From Gemmatimonadota bacterium (GTDB lineage: Bacteria > Gemmatimonadota > Gemmatimonadetes > Gemmatimonadales > Gemmatimonadaceae): a stretch of 64,000 nucleotides of DNA. Positions 1 to 9,523 of this stretch are shown here, piece after piece. A model generated the notes under the pieces. It searched no databases, was not told the origin of the DNA, and saw only the letters and a list, made by a program, of their open reading frames with translations. The position numbers were made by a program, and so were the translations under genes. Location: positions 4,071 to 68,070 of the forward strand of contig JAHFCT010000001.1 in NCBI GenBank assembly GCA_023249375.1. The letters are read 5' to 3'. How positions within the stretch are numbered: position 1 is the stretch's first letter; each line of letters begins with the position of its first letter.

Positions 1-40
1 TGCCAACGTGCCAACGTGCCAACGTGCCGAGGTGCCGGGC
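1..40. repeat. 8-bp tandem repeat at window edge
   Basis: Three exact copies of tgccaacg occupy 1-24, followed by two diverged units (tgccgagg, tgccgggc) up to 40. The array runs off the left edge, so its true length is unknown. It lies just downstream of the M61 peptidase gene, and the last unit touches that gene's stop codon. Confidence 0.7.
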
Positions 41-1860
41 TACCGCTCCGTCACGGTACCCGTGAGGATGCCGTTGCGGATGCGCACCGCCTTGGGCGTC
101 GCCGCCGGATCATCTTCGAGCTTCGTGCTGATGAGCGTCGTGAGTCGCACGACCCCGTGGAGCGTCAGCGGCAGTGCATCACGGCGCAGCTCGATGGCAA
201 ACGGCGCGCCGGCGCGGCCACGGGCGCGCTCGCGCCACTTCAGAAAGAAACCGGGATCGGCCACGACGAGGCCGTCGACTTTCGTGAGCACGTCGCCTGC
301 GCGCACGCCGGCGTCCTGCGCCACGCCGCCTGCGCTGACGTCCGTCACCTTCAGGCCGGCAGAATCCGGACCGAGCACTACGCCCAGGCGCGCTTCCGAC
401 AGCGTGTCGCTCTTGAGCCGCCAGCCCGCCTTCGCGAGCCATGCCGTCCACGGATATGGATCGCGGCCATCGACGTAGCGCGCGTTGAAGTCGCGGAATG
501 AGCCGCCGCGGGCGGCGCGCGACACGGCTGCCCACCAGTCGTCCGGCGAAAAGCCGCGGCCCGCTTTGTACGTGGACTGATACAACTCGCGCATCGCGGC
601 ATCGAGCGAGGCGGTGTTATCCGTCGCGTCGCGAATGAGAATGTCGAGGGCCGTCCCCGCCAGCGATCCCTTGTCGTAGTAGATGCCGTTGGTGCCGTCC
701 TTGATGCGCAGCCACGCTTCGAGCGACGCATCTTCGAGCGCGACCGGCGGCAGCTGCGCCACGTGATCGATCTTCTGCTGCGTAAGATCGCGGAACTGCT
801 CGGCGGTGATGACGCCGCCCCGCACCATCGCGAGGTCCGCGTAATAGTCGGTGATCCCTTCGCTCACCCAGAGCCAGGTGGTGGGCTGCGCGGTGCCGTA
901 GCGGTACGGCCACATCTCCGCAGGGCGCAGCCGTTTCACGTTCCAGGCGTGGAAGATCTCGTGCGCGTACACGCTGGGCACGAACGACTCATCGAGAAAC
1001 GACGTGCCGAGCACGCCGACGTTGGAGTTCTGGTGTTCGAGGGCACTCATCCCGTTGCCGAACGACGAGTCGGCGATCTGCATCACGGTGTAGACCGTCC
1101 ACGGCGTCTCGCCGAACACTGCCGCCTCGGTGGGCACCGCCTTGCGAATGGCCGACCAGAGTGCGGCGCGGCGCGGTCCGGATTCGCTGCCGCCGGGGTA
1201 CGTGGCCAGCCGCATCCATTTACCGGCAACTTGCGCGCTGTCGAGGTCGAACACGCCCACGAAGAACGGCGCATCGACGAGTGCGTGATAGCTGGGCGCG
1301 TTGAAGCTGCCGCCGGCGGATGCCGCGAGACCGGTCACGACGCGCCACTGCGGCTCCGTCTGCACGGAAACGGTGGAGGCAAACTCGAGTGCCTGCCCTT
1401 CGGGATAGAGGAAGACGTTTGTGCCGTTGATCAGTGCGAAGTTCTCGGTGGCCCAGTTGAAGGCATTGTCGAGCGAGTCGGCTCGCGCTTCGTAGCGCAC
1501 GGTGATTTCGCGCGCGCCCTCGGGGTGGATGCGCCAGGTGTCGGGGTCGTGCTTATCCCAGCGCAGTGCGCGGGCGCCGGCCGTCGCCGAGAAGGCCGAC
1601 ACGTTGCGGGCGTAGTCACTGATTTCGTACGCGCCGGGTGTCCAGACGGGCATCGAGAGCAGCACGGGGTCGTTCCCGCGCACCGCGAAGGTCATGGTCA
1701 CGCCGATCGAGCGCACGAGGGCATGGGCCGCATCGAATTGCAGGCGGTAGCGCACGTCAGCGATGGGCGCCGAACGCGGTGCGGCCGCTTCGTCGGGGGA
1801 GCGCTGAGCCGCTGCCGGCAGAGCGGCGGCAAGGAGGAGGAGCTGAGTCAGGCGGCGCAT
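40..1860 (-). CDS. Secreted M61-family peptidase with C-terminal PDZ domain
   Basis: This 606-residue protein is probably a periplasmic or outer-surface metallo-aminopeptidase of family M61 (glycyl aminopeptidase-like). The signal peptide ends LPAAA|Q near residue 19. A beta-rich N-terminal domain is followed by a gluzincin-like catalytic domain with the zinc motif HEIFHAW (H300, E301, H304) and a downstream WVSEGITDYYADL segment that should give the third ligand, a glutamate. The C-terminal part (about residues 490-590) looks like a PDZ domain (DVSAGGVAQDAGVRAGDVL). The start is the methionine that opens the signal peptide. A paralogue with the same architecture lies at 5582-7429. The gene diverges from the one at 2043. 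Family assignment is firm; substrate is unknown. Confidence 0.93.
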   Translation of the reverse strand: MRRLTQLLLLAAALPAAAQRSPDEAAAPRSAPIADVRYRLQFDAAHALVRSIGVTMTFAVRGNDPVLLSMPVWTPGAYEISDYARNVSAFSATAGARALRWDKHDPDTWRIHPEGAREITVRYEARADSLDNAFNWATENFALINGTNVFLYPEGQALEFASTVSVQTEPQWRVVTGLAASAGGSFNAPSYHALVDAPFFVGVFDLDSAQVAGKWMRLATYPGGSESGPRRAALWSAIRKAVPTEAAVFGETPWTVYTVMQIADSSFGNGMSALEHQNSNVGVLGTSFLDESFVPSVYAHEIFHAWNVKRLRPAEMWPYRYGTAQPTTWLWVSEGITDYYADLAMVRGGVITAEQFRDLTQQKIDHVAQLPPVALEDASLEAWLRIKDGTNGIYYDKGSLAGTALDILIRDATDNTASLDAAMRELYQSTYKAGRGFSPDDWWAAVSRAARGGSFRDFNARYVDGRDPYPWTAWLAKAGWRLKSDTLSEARLGVVLGPDSAGLKVTDVSAGGVAQDAGVRAGDVLTKVDGLVVADPGFFLKWRERARGRAGAPFAIELRRDALPLTLHGVVRLTTLISTKLEDDPAATPKAVRIRNGILTGTVTER

Positions 1861-1982
1861 CGGCGAGATTGGACGGGGTGCAGAAAAGCTATCGCGGGGC
1901 GTGGCGCGTTGCCGCCGGGCCGCGCGAATCGTTCATTATTAGACACCGGGCCCACGCCCGGGCATTCTTGGTTGCATTCGTG

Positions 1983-2004
1983 GTGGCGGCTCACGGGCCG
2001 CCAC
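1983..2004. other. Short hairpin in the divergent leader
   Basis: Arms gtggcggc (1983-1990) and gccgccac (1997-2004) form a perfect 8-bp stem with a 6-base loop, 38 bases upstream of the start at 2043. The rest of the 182-base divergent gap (1861-2042) shows no promoter I can defend. Confidence 0.4.
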
Positions 2005-2042
2005 TCGTCATACGTTCCCCGCGTTGCGAGGCGCACCGCCGC

Positions 2043-2567
2043 ATGACTGGACCCACCAGAAGCAGCAAGGCCGTTGACTCCAAGCGGCTACATCTGATCA
2101 TGCGCGACACGACGATGCTCGAAGGCGAGATCTACATCGGCGACGACGCGCCGCTCGTGCAGTACCTCGCCAACCGCAAGGGCGGATGGATGAACATGGT
2201 GCATGCCCGCCGCCCGAAACTGAATGAGAATCCGGGCCACCTGATCGTGCAAACCGATCACATCGTGCTCGCGTCGGCGCCGGACGGCAACGTGTTGGTG
2301 CTCGGCCAGTCGGCGATGGGCGTCGGTGAGCGCGGCGTGGACATCATTCTCGTGGGCGGCACGACGGTGAAGGGCATTCTGCCGCTGGCGCCGCAGCAGC
2401 GCCTGAGCGACTACCTGAGTTCGAGCGGCCGCTTTGTCGGCGTCAAGGCGGCGTCGCTGGCATCGGACGGGCGCGCGCTGGGCGATGTCGTCATCCACTC
2501 GTCGGCCATCACGATGCTGCGCGAAGCGCGCGACGCGTCCGGTCCGGCCATCGGCCCCGGGGACTAA
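2043..2567 (+). CDS. Conserved hypothetical protein, cytosolic
   Basis: I do not recognise this 174-residue protein with certainty. The start at 2043 (MTGPTRSSKAV) is preferred; the reading frame is open further upstream, but that part lies in the low-complexity divergent leader. There is no signal peptide or membrane helix. A short polar N-terminus precedes a compact beta-rich core (MLEGEIYIGDDAPL, HLIVQTDHIVLASAPD, VDIILVGGTTVKGILPL), which reads like a small beta-barrel or ligand-binding fold. Strong codon bias supports a real gene. It converges with the hybrid kinase gene, with only three bases between the two stop codons. Function unknown. Confidence 0.7.
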   Translation: MTGPTRSSKAVDSKRLHLIMRDTTMLEGEIYIGDDAPLVQYLANRKGGWMNMVHARRPKLNENPGHLIVQTDHIVLASAPDGNVLVLGQSAMGVGERGVDIILVGGTTVKGILPLAPQQRLSDYLSSSGRFVGVKAASLASDGRALGDVVIHSSAITMLREARDASGPAIGPGD

Positions 2568-2570
2568 CCG

Positions 2571-5564
2571 TCAGCGCCAGAGCGCCGCGCGCACGCGCGC
2601 TTCGAGCTCATCGGGCGTGAACGGTTTCACCAGCAGTTCGGCATCGCCGGCCAGCGCGCCCTCGTCGGCAATGACGTCGGCGGCGTATCCCGACATGAAG
2701 AGCACGCGCGAGTCTGGACGTCCCAGCCGGAAGCGCCGCGCCACTTCGCGGCCGTTGAGGCCCGGCATCACGACGTCGGTGAGGAGTAAGTCAATGCGCC
2801 CATCGTGCGCCGCCGAACGCGTCAGGGCCTCGTCGCCGTCACGCGCCGCCAGCACACGATAGCCGGCGCGGGACAGCGCGGCGCGCACCAACTCGCGCAC
2901 CGACGGTTCGTCTTCCACCACCAGCACCGTGTGCGCCCCGTCCGCCACGGGCGGCACCGCCGCCATCGGAACATCCGGCGTACTCGGCGCAGTGATAACC
3001 AGATAGGGAGCGGGCGCGGCGATGGGAATGAGAATGCGCATCCGCGTTCCCGACCCGACCGCGCTCTCCACCAGAATGGTCCCGCGGTGCTGGCGCACGA
3101 TGCCGTAGGCCGTGGAGAGACCGAGCCCCGTCCCCTTGCCGCGCGGTTTCGTGGTGAAGAACGGATCAAACGCACGGCGCCGAGTCACTTCGTCCATGCC
3201 GACGCCCGTGTCATTGACGCTGATCATGCCGTAGCTGCCGACGGCGATCGGTTCGGGGTCAGACGGATCGGGATGGATGTCGTGCGCGATGCCGACGAGC
3301 ACCTCCACGCGCCCGCCCGCGGGCATCGCGTCGGCGGCATTGAGCACGAGATTCATGAGCACCTGCTGCACCTTGGCGCGATCGGCCTCGACGACGATGC
3401 CCGGCTCGGCGAGCACGCGCAGCTCGTGGCTGACGCCGAGCGAGCGCCGCAGCAGCGGCTCGAACTCGGCAACGACCTCGGCGAGGTCGATGCGACGCGT
3501 GTCGAGTACCTGCGCGCGGCCGAACGCGAGGAGCTGGGCGACCACTTCCTTGGCGCGGCCGGCCGCGGTGCGCACGAGCGCGAGATCCTTGCGCGCCGGA
3601 CTCGCGGCGGGCACACTCGCGATGGCGAGGTCCGTGTACCCGACGATCGGCGTGAGCAGGTTGTTGAAATCGTGCGCGATGCCGCCCGCCAGACGGCCGA
3701 TGCCTTCCATTTTCTGGGCCTGCGCCAACTGCTCGAGCGTCTCCCGGTACTTCGACTCGCTCTGCTCCACGGCGTGCGCATCGGCCTCGCGGCGCGCGCG
3801 GAGCGCGTCGTCCATGCGCAACAGCTGCGCCGCGAGGGCGCGGATCTCCTGGACGGGGCTCGCCCCGAACCGGTCGAGCACCGCATGCGGCACGGGCTGT
3901 CCGCCCGCCAGCTCTTCCGCCATCGCACCGATGGACTGCAGCGGCGCAGCAAGCTGCGCGCCGAGTGTGCGCGCCACGGCGTACACGGCGAGGAGCGCGA
4001 CGAGCATCAGCGCGATCAGCCCGAGCGAGGTCGGAATGAGCGCGCGGTAGACGGTGGAGAGCGGTTCATCGACGAGCACGATGAACGGGAGCGTCGACAC
4101 GCTCTGCGTGATGGTCAGGCGCGGCGCCGTCCGCACGCGAGTCTCCGCGGAGGTCGTGTCCTGCCGCGGCTCGATGGCACGTGCTTCCGCGTCGTTGTCG
4201 AGCAACAGGCTTGCCAGCTCCTGCCCGCGCAGGGTTCCCGGCACCCACTCGGCGCTCGAGCTCGCCACCACCCTGCCCCCGCGGTCCAGCAGTTGCGCCG
4301 CACCTTGGCGGTTGCCGGCGCGCGCGGTGAGGATCGCCTTGAGCGTGGTGGCGTCGAGCGCGCCCATCAGCACGCCCGCGAAAGGCCCCGGCGCGGCGGC
4401 GAGCGGCACGGCAAGCGGGAGAATCGGATCGGGAAGCGGCTGCCCGGCGCGCGGCTGCCGAAGCTGCAGATCTCCGAAAGTCGCGCGCTCCGAGGTGCGC
4501 GCCTCCTCGAAATACGGCCGGCGGCTGAGGTCGCGCCCGACATACGGCTCGCCCGCAGGTGATTTCGCGGGCGCGGCCGCTGCCACGCGACCTGTGGCGT
4601 CCGTGACAAAGACGTAGAGGAACTCGGGGTGCGACGCCTGAAAATCCGCGAGGAGCCGCACCGCCGGACCTCGCGCCGTCTTGGCCGCCGCGTTCAACTC
4701 ACGGTGCAGCGCCGCGAGAGATGCGAGCCGGTTCTGCAGAAAGAGGTTGGCTCCCTTCTCGGCATCCGTCGCCGACTGGCGAAGCTCACTCGCCATCTGG
4801 TTCCGCTCGGCCTCGTGCGAGGCGCGCGCAAGCAGCAGCACGATGACCGTCATCGGCACCATCACGAGCGGCACCGAGCGATCGAACAGCACCTCCTGCC
4901 ACGTGCGCGCCGGATCGGATGGGAGGCCGAGCCCCAGGCGCACCGCGCGCGAGCGCGCCACGATGTCGGCGACGACGGCGTTCATCACCCCGTTGAGGAT
5001 CTGGCGCACCGCGAGCAGCAGTACGTATCCCGGGGCCAGTCCCATCCACCAGAGGAAGACCAGCGCGTTAAAGACGGCGCCGCCCGTCAGCCAGAACACC
5101 ACGTCGCCGACGACCAGGCTGCGCGTGCGTTCGGCCGCTCGCGCGGCAACCAGACCTTCGGTGGTGTGCAGCACGACCCCGATGAGCGCCATCTCCGTGA
5201 CGCCGCCGTGCGACGCGTAGCCGAGCGCCGCGGCCACCATGCCGGGCACCACGCCGAGCGAGCGAAACGCGAAGAGCACGAGGATGCCGCCGAAGATGAA
5301 CGGCATCAGCTCGGTCGCGATCAGCGGCGCGGGCAGCGCGTTGAGCGCATACGCCGCCGCGCCGCAGGCGACGCCCAACGCAATGCGCTGCGCGAGCGGG
5401 CGCGTCGAGACGGTGCGGTTCACCAGCGGGGCCGTCACGTCAAAAGGCGGCGCGATTTCATGCGCATAGATATCGGCTGTCGCGGCCGCACCGGCAATGT
5501 CTGGCCGCGGCTCCATCCGCGGGACATCTTCCGGCACGCGACAGTCCGGATCGCCATCCCCCAC
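2571..5564 (-). CDS. Membrane hybrid sensor histidine kinase with C-terminal receiver
   Basis: This 997-residue hybrid kinase has several membrane helices at about residues 55-240, resembling a MASE-type sensor module. An extracytoplasmic Cache-like sensing segment follows (about 255-500), then another helix and a HAMP-like linker. The HisKA domain has its H-box at H631 (GGIAHDFNNLL). The HATPase domain carries N, G1 and G2 boxes (LVLNAADAM, NDTGVGMD, GKGTGLGLS). The receiver ends the protein with phospho-acceptor D930 (LLLTDVVMPG) and a conserved KP pair. The start at residue 1 leaves only 17 bases to the divergent M61 gene at 5582; an internal start at residue 17 (MEPRPD) is possible. No dedicated response regulator lies beside it, so output is probably by phosphorelay elsewhere. 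Ligand unknown. Confidence 0.92.
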   Translation of the reverse strand: MGDGDPDCRVPEDVPRMEPRPDIAGAAATADIYAHEIAPPFDVTAPLVNRTVSTRPLAQRIALGVACGAAAYALNALPAPLIATELMPFIFGGILVLFAFRSLGVVPGMVAAALGYASHGGVTEMALIGVVLHTTEGLVAARAAERTRSLVVGDVVFWLTGGAVFNALVFLWWMGLAPGYVLLLAVRQILNGVMNAVVADIVARSRAVRLGLGLPSDPARTWQEVLFDRSVPLVMVPMTVIVLLLARASHEAERNQMASELRQSATDAEKGANLFLQNRLASLAALHRELNAAAKTARGPAVRLLADFQASHPEFLYVFVTDATGRVAAAAPAKSPAGEPYVGRDLSRRPYFEEARTSERATFGDLQLRQPRAGQPLPDPILPLAVPLAAAPGPFAGVLMGALDATTLKAILTARAGNRQGAAQLLDRGGRVVASSSAEWVPGTLRGQELASLLLDNDAEARAIEPRQDTTSAETRVRTAPRLTITQSVSTLPFIVLVDEPLSTVYRALIPTSLGLIALMLVALLAVYAVARTLGAQLAAPLQSIGAMAEELAGGQPVPHAVLDRFGASPVQEIRALAAQLLRMDDALRARREADAHAVEQSESKYRETLEQLAQAQKMEGIGRLAGGIAHDFNNLLTPIVGYTDLAIASVPAASPARKDLALVRTAAGRAKEVVAQLLAFGRAQVLDTRRIDLAEVVAEFEPLLRRSLGVSHELRVLAEPGIVVEADRAKVQQVLMNLVLNAADAMPAGGRVEVLVGIAHDIHPDPSDPEPIAVGSYGMISVNDTGVGMDEVTRRRAFDPFFTTKPRGKGTGLGLSTAYGIVRQHRGTILVESAVGSGTRMRILIPIAAPAPYLVITAPSTPDVPMAAVPPVADGAHTVLVVEDEPSVRELVRAALSRAGYRVLAARDGDEALTRSAAHDGRIDLLLTDVVMPGLNGREVARRFRLGRPDSRVLFMSGYAADVIADEGALAGDAELLVKPFTPDELEARVRAALWR

Positions 5565-5581
5565 ACGACTCGCCTCCCCAG

Positions 5582-7429
5582 ATGCGCCTCGCCTGCCCTG
5601 CTCTTCTCTTCGCCCTTCCAGCGCTTCTGGTCGCCCAGCGTCCGGCGCCGGTGCACTACGATGTGTCGTTCCCCAACGCCGTGCATCACGAAGCGACAGT
5701 CACGGTGGAGTTCACCGGCGTGCCGGCCGGCACGCTCGCGCTGCGCATGAGCCGCAGTTCGCCCGGACGCTACGCGCTGCACGAGTTTGCGAAGAACGTC
5801 TACGCCGTTCGCGCCGTCGATGGCGAAGGAAAGGCGCTGCGCATTGCGCGGCCGAACCCGCACCAGTGGAACGTCTCCACCGCGGGTGGCACCGTGCGCG
5901 TGAGCTACGTGCTCTTCGGCGACCGGGTGGACGGCACCTACGCCGGCATCTCGACGGCGTACACGCACCTGAACATGCCGGCGACGTTCATGTGGGCGCG
6001 CGGCTTCGAATCGCGCCCCATCAGCGTGACGTTTCATCCGCTGCCGGGGTGGCGCGTGGCGACGCAGCTCGCCCCGTCGGCAGACTCCCTGACATTTACC
6101 GCGCCGCACCTGCAGTACTTCATGGACAGCCCGACAATGCTCGGGCCGCTCTTGGTGCGCTCGTGGACCGTGGCCTCGCAGGGACGCACGACGCAGTTTC
6201 GCGTCGCACTGCGGCACGAAGGTACCGACGCCGAGGCCGACGCCTTCACCGACGGCGCCAAGCGCATCGTGCACGAAGCCGAGGGCGTGTGGAGCGAACT
6301 GCCAGCGTTCGATTACGGCCAGTACACATTTCTCGCCGCCTACCTGCCGTGGGCGCGCGGCGACGGCATGGAGCATCGCAACTCCACGTCGCTCACGGCG
6401 CCGGCATCGCTCGGGGCGAACACCGTCGGATTGCTGGGGACGGTATCGCACGAGTTCTTTCACGCGTGGAACGTCGAGCGCATGCGGCCGAAGTCGATTG
6501 AGCCGTTCGATTTCACCGAGGCGAATCCGTCCCAGGAACTGTGGCTCGCCGAGGGTTTCACCTCGTATTACGGGCCGCTCGTCATGACGCGCGCTAGACT
6601 GACGACGGTGCCCTCGTTCATCCATTCGATTGGAGCGAACGCCGACGACGTGGTCAACGCGCCCGGACGCCGCTGGTTTAGCGCCGTGGAGATGAGCGAG
6701 CAGGCGCCGTTTGTTGACGCGGCCGCGTCGGTGGACCCGCAGAACAAAGAGAACACATTCGTCTCGTACTACTCGTGGGGAGCGGCCATCGCACTCGGAC
6801 TCGACCTTGCGCTGCGTGCACGGGCCGACACGCTCTCGCTCGACACGTTCATGCGCGCCATGTGGAGCGACTTCGGCCGCCCGCAGGTGAACTTCAATCC
6901 CGCCAAGCCGTATCGTGTGGACGATGCGCGGCGCGTGCTCGGCCGCGTCGCCGGAGACACGGCGTGGGCCAATGATTTCTTCGCGCGCTTCGTGACCGGG
7001 CGCGACGTGCCCGACTACGCCGCGCTCGCGGCGCGCGCCGGCGTCGTCGTTCACAAGGCGCACGCGGGCCAGGCATGGATCGGCGATTCGCGGCTGCGCC
7101 TGCAGGGGACCGACGTAACAGTGGCATCCGCAGTCCAGCAGGGATCACCGCTGTACGACGCCGGCGTGGAGCGCGACGATCGCATGGCGCAGCTCGACGG
7201 TGCGCCGGTGCGCAGCGCCGCGCAGGTGGACTCCATTGTCGCATCCCATCGCCCCGGCGACCGCATCCCGCTGGTATTTTTCAGCCGGTCCGGCACCACG
7301 CAGACGGTGCTCACGCTCGCCGAGAATCCGCATATTGAATTTGTCCTTGGCGAAGACGCCGGACAGCCGCCCACCGCCGCGCAGCTCGCATTCCGCCAGC
7401 GCTGGCTCGCTTCGACCCGTAAGGACTGA
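5582..7429 (+). CDS. Secreted M61-family peptidase with PDZ domain (paralogue)
   Basis: This 615-residue protein is a second M61 peptidase with the same architecture as the gene at 40-1860. The signal peptide ends ALLVA|Q near residue 18. The zinc motif HEFFHAW lies at H290, E291 and H294, with the downstream LAEGFTSYYGPL segment supplying the expected glutamate ligand. A PDZ domain sits at about residues 490-590 (VASAVQQGSPLYDAGVERDDRM). It is likely exported and involved in trimming peptides. It diverges from the hybrid kinase and is followed 25 bases later by a secreted amidohydrolase, probably cotranscribed. Confidence 0.93.
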   Translation: MRLACPALLFALPALLVAQRPAPVHYDVSFPNAVHHEATVTVEFTGVPAGTLALRMSRSSPGRYALHEFAKNVYAVRAVDGEGKALRIARPNPHQWNVSTAGGTVRVSYVLFGDRVDGTYAGISTAYTHLNMPATFMWARGFESRPISVTFHPLPGWRVATQLAPSADSLTFTAPHLQYFMDSPTMLGPLLVRSWTVASQGRTTQFRVALRHEGTDAEADAFTDGAKRIVHEAEGVWSELPAFDYGQYTFLAAYLPWARGDGMEHRNSTSLTAPASLGANTVGLLGTVSHEFFHAWNVERMRPKSIEPFDFTEANPSQELWLAEGFTSYYGPLVMTRARLTTVPSFIHSIGANADDVVNAPGRRWFSAVEMSEQAPFVDAAASVDPQNKENTFVSYYSWGAAIALGLDLALRARADTLSLDTFMRAMWSDFGRPQVNFNPAKPYRVDDARRVLGRVAGDTAWANDFFARFVTGRDVPDYAALAARAGVVVHKAHAGQAWIGDSRLRLQGTDVTVASAVQQGSPLYDAGVERDDRMAQLDGAPVRSAAQVDSIVASHRPGDRIPLVFFSRSGTTQTVLTLAENPHIEFVLGEDAGQPPTAAQLAFRQRWLASTRKD

Positions 7430-7454
7430 CGTCCCTCACCCCGGACCCGCTTCC

Positions 7455-9131
7455 ATGCTTCGCTTGATCTCGCGCGGCCTGCTCTTCGCCGCCATCGCTG
7501 GCACCGCGATCGCGCAGGGGACCGCGCCGACTGCTGACCTGATTGTCACGAACGCGCGCATTTACACCGCTGACGAAACGCGTCCGGTGGTGGAAGCGGT
7601 CGCCGTATCGGGCGGTCGCGTGCTCTTCGCCGGCAACGCCACGGGTGCGATGGCGCTCAAGGGCGCCGCCACCAAGATCGTGGATCTCGGCGGGCGCACG
7701 GTGATCCCGGGCATGGTCGACGCGCACGGGCATGTGTCGGGGCTCGGCGACGCCCTGCACATCGTCGACCTCACGGGGACCACATCGTACGATGAAGTCG
7801 TCGCGCGCGTCGCGGCGCGCGCCCAGAAGACGCCGAAAGGCCAGTGGGTGCTCGGTCGCGGGTGGGATCAGAACGACTGGGGCGACACCCGCTTCCCGAC
7901 GCACGACAAGATGACGGCCGCGGTGCCCGATCATCCGGTGTACATCGTGCGCGTCGATGGCCACGCCGGACTCGCGAACCTCAAGGCCATGCAGGCCGCC
8001 GGTCTCACCGCCGCGACGCAGGATCCCTCGGGCGGGCACATCGAGCGCGCCGCCGACGGAAGTCCCGCCGGCGTCTTCGTGGACAACGCGCAGGGGCTCG
8101 TGCGGCGTGCGATTCCGCGCCAGACGCGCGACGAAGTCAAGACATCCATCGTCGATGCCGTGCATGAAGCGCAGCGCTGGGGACTCACGGGCGTGCACGA
8201 CGCCGGTGCGGGCGCCACCGAACTCGACGTGTACGAAGAACTCGCCAGGAGCGGGCAGCTCAAGTTCCGCATCTATGCGATGATCAGCGACAACGCGCCG
8301 ACCATCGACGCGTGGTTCAAGCGCGGGCCGCTGATGGACGGCTACAACGGATCGCTGTGGGTGCGCTCCATCAAACTGTACGCCGACGGCGCCCTCGGTT
8401 CGCGCGGCGCCGCACTGCTCGAGCCGTACAGCGACGACGCGAAAAACACCGGACTGCTCGTCTCAGCTCCCGCGCACATTCAGGATGTCGCGACGCGTGC
8501 GCTCAGGGCCGGGTTTCAGATCAACACGCACGCGATCGGCGACCGCGGCAATCGCCTCGTGCTCGATGCATACGAAGCGGCGCTCAAGGCCGTGCCGACG
8601 GCCGATCACCGGTTCCGCGTGGAGCACGCGCAGATCCTCAACTTCGACGACATTCCGCGCTTCGCCGCGCTGGGGGTCATCCCCTCGATGCAAGCGAGCC
8701 ACCAGACGAGTGACATGTACTGGGCCGGCGCGCGTCTCGGCGCGGGCCGGTTGCTCGGCGCGTATGCGTGGCGTTCGCTGCTGAACACCGGTGTCGTCGT
8801 GCCCAATGGCAGCGACTTTCCCGTGGAGAATGTGAACCCGCTCATCTCGTTCCACTCGGCCGTTTCGCGGCAGGATGCACGCGACTGGCCGCCCGGCGGC
8901 TGGTATCCGGCCGAGCGCATGACGCGCGACGAAGCGCTCAGGGCGATGACTATCTGGCCCGCCTACGCGGCGTTTCAGGAAAAGGTCCTCGGCTCGCTGA
9001 CACCGGGCAAGTACGCAGACTTCGTCGTGCTGGACCAGGACATCATGCGCGTGCCGGCCGAGCTGATCCTGCACACGAAGGTGCTGTCGACGTGGGTCGG
9101 AGGAACCCGAGTCTACGAGGCGGCGCCGTGA
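7455..9131 (+). CDS. Secreted amidohydrolase, YtcJ-like (Amidohydro_3)
   Basis: This 558-residue metal-dependent hydrolase belongs to the amidohydrolase superfamily. The start at 7455 opens a clear signal peptide (MLRLISRGLLFAAIAGTAIA|Q). The core has the first metal-binding HxH at H91 and H93 (GMVDAHGHVSG), later conserved histidines (INTHAIGDRG, FRVEHAQIL) and the terminal aspartate motif (VVPNGSDFPVE). The C-terminal small beta domain carries the typical LTPGKYADFVVLDQD sequence. The family hydrolyses N-acyl or imide-type bonds, but the substrate cannot be read here. Its stop overlaps the next start as GTGA, so translation is likely coupled. Confidence 0.9.
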   Translation: MLRLISRGLLFAAIAGTAIAQGTAPTADLIVTNARIYTADETRPVVEAVAVSGGRVLFAGNATGAMALKGAATKIVDLGGRTVIPGMVDAHGHVSGLGDALHIVDLTGTTSYDEVVARVAARAQKTPKGQWVLGRGWDQNDWGDTRFPTHDKMTAAVPDHPVYIVRVDGHAGLANLKAMQAAGLTAATQDPSGGHIERAADGSPAGVFVDNAQGLVRRAIPRQTRDEVKTSIVDAVHEAQRWGLTGVHDAGAGATELDVYEELARSGQLKFRIYAMISDNAPTIDAWFKRGPLMDGYNGSLWVRSIKLYADGALGSRGAALLEPYSDDAKNTGLLVSAPAHIQDVATRALRAGFQINTHAIGDRGNRLVLDAYEAALKAVPTADHRFRVEHAQILNFDDIPRFAALGVIPSMQASHQTSDMYWAGARLGAGRLLGAYAWRSLLNTGVVVPNGSDFPVENVNPLISFHSAVSRQDARDWPPGGWYPAERMTRDEALRAMTIWPAYAAFQEKVLGSLTPGKYADFVVLDQDIMRVPAELILHTKVLSTWVGGTRVYEAAP

Positions 9132-9523
9132 ACGGGCGCGTCGTGCCGGGGCCGCGCGTGTTCTTCCTGATTCGCGCGGCGATGGTGGCGGGCGTCACGA
9201 CATTCATCCTCGTCGCCTGGTTCCTGCACGGGCGCGGTCAGCCGCCGGCAGTGGCCGCATCGTCGATCGCGCCGCTCACGACCGCGATGTACGTCGCCGT
9301 TGGCGTGGCGGCCGCGGTGGTCATGGCGCTGCGGCTGCGCATCAACGACGCCGAGCCGGCGATGCAGCGCTCACTATCCGTGGTCAGCTGGGCGGTCGGT
9401 GAATTCGCCGCGCTCTTCGGTGGCGTACTGCTCTTTCTCACGGGAGAATGGCGCCTCGTGCTGCCCGGCGCGCTGGTGTTCGCGATGGCGCTGGCGGTGG
9501 TGCGAATGCCGTCGGACGTCTAG
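9128..9523 (+). CDS. Small membrane protein of unknown function
   Basis: This 131-residue protein begins with GTG at 9128, overlapping the amidohydrolase stop (GTGA). Four hydrophobic segments are visible (about residues 12-30, 46-65, 82-102 and 107-124), so it should be a small inner-membrane protein. I do not recognise the family. The final TAG is read from the palindrome CTAG, which also gives the stop of the convergent TauE-like gene, so the genes overlap by four bases tail to tail. Confidence 0.72.
   Translation: MNGRVVPGPRVFFLIRAAMVAGVTTFILVAWFLHGRGQPPAVAASSIAPLTTAMYVAVGVAAAVVMALRLRINDAEPAMQRSLSVVSWAVGEFAALFGGVLLFLTGEWRLVLPGALVFAMALAVVRMPSDV

Noticed and set aside
1-40. CRISPR-like array
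   Set aside because: Units are 8 bp with no spacers, far from CRISPR geometry, and no cas genes are present.
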